From Liopterus haemorrhoidalis (lineage: Eukaryota > Arthropoda > Insecta > Coleoptera > Dytiscidae): 64,000 nucleotides of DNA. Each line of letters starts with the position of its first letter. The stretch's first letter is position 1. Location of the stretch: positions 13,733,575-13,797,574 of the forward strand of contig OZ020616.1 in the NCBI GenBank assembly GCA_963971575.1, given 5' to 3'. Below the pieces are notes generated by a model, which saw nothing but the letters and a program-made list of their open reading frames with translations, searched no databases and was not told the origin of the DNA. Below are positions 63,742-64,000 of this stretch, piece after piece. Both the position numbers and the translations under genes were made by a program.

Positions 63742-64000
63742 TTGATGTGAAGTGTGAATTTTCACACATTTCAGGGTTTTGCAGATATTTAATAACTGAA
63801 TGATTATTTGGGATGCCAAAACAAATTTTATGTCAAAATATTTTTTTATGAATTTTAATTCGAATGCCTAATACCATTATTTAAGTTTCTAAATATGTGC
63901 AATATTTTTTTTACATAGCAAGGTTCATTAAGATTTTGAAAATTGCGCCTATGACTTCTATTGGTTGCTTAAATCATTAGCCCCGCCCTCTGATTTCGTA
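63742..64000 (-). mobile_element. GTCT element, copy D (runs off the window)
   Basis: Inverted, near-identical counterpart of 60481-60739, including the terminal hairpin (GTGTGAATTTTCACAC), GGGTTTTGCAG and the GCCCCGCCC box. An A-run precedes its end, equal to the T-run target of the other copies. Confidence 0.88.

Overview
The window reads as AT-rich, repeat-dominated eukaryotic nuclear DNA, most likely from an insect. The evidence is the mix of mobile elements: Mos1-like mariner, Tc1, DUF4817-type transposases, piggyBac, PIF/Harbinger, hAT, RTE-type and jockey/CR1-type LINEs, and an R2-like LINE with a restriction-like endonuclease. Introns with GTAAGT donors and many microsatellites fit this. 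There is no bacterial gene organisation, operon, rRNA or CRISPR array. I cannot assign an order or species. All family names come from motifs recalled while reading; no database search was possible.

Almost no host coding sequence is visible. The best candidate host exon is a SIAH-like zinc-finger exon on the minus strand near 4.2-4.6 kb. A first exon at 522-652, a THAP-like remnant at 38.7 kb and an exon-like stretch at 39.3 kb look transposon-associated. Everything else with protein similarity is a transposase or reverse transcriptase, mostly broken by frameshifts, stops, deletions or insertions.

Layout. 0-9 kb: a short TIR element with an exon, hAT and mariner debris, a 713-bp palindrome, the SIAH-like exon, two Harbinger-like elements, and a mariner split by a 1-kb element carrying a (GTCT)n array and a tRNA-like segment. 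9-16.5 kb: a TTAA-flanked element, a LINE 3' end, a Harbinger-like MITE, a three-level nest at 13.4-15.4 kb, and a LINE split by a hAT MITE. 16.6-25.1 kb: Mos1-like mariner, a second mariner remnant, a minisatellite-bearing hAT MITE, an R2-like LINE, a CR1/jockey-like LINE, an RTE LINE, and a nearly intact Tc1 element. 26-33.3 kb: a foldback MITE, DUF4817 transposase remnants, a TA-flanked nest, a Harbinger element, and a DUF4817 element split by a ZMYM1-like hAT. 33.4-47 kb: a second GTCT element, RTE, Harbinger, LINE, a second Mos1-like mariner, microsatellites, hAT pieces and a three-level nest at 42.2-43.3 kb. 48-64 kb: hAT elements, a 121-bp satellite array, a four-level nest at 51.7-55.0 kb, a hAT containing a Harbinger and a LINE fragment, a deleted piggyBac, and two more GTCT elements.

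Many boundaries are unusually firm. Target-site duplications are visible for most DNA elements, and several insertions have an empty-site homologue elsewhere in the same window. The most interesting signal is the GTCT element family. Copies share both flanks of a fixed slot, but each copy carries a different tRNA-like sequence in that slot, and the element ends in a conserved short hairpin. Other notable signals are a 39-bp minisatellite shared by two hAT MITE families, the large palindrome, and the nested insertions.
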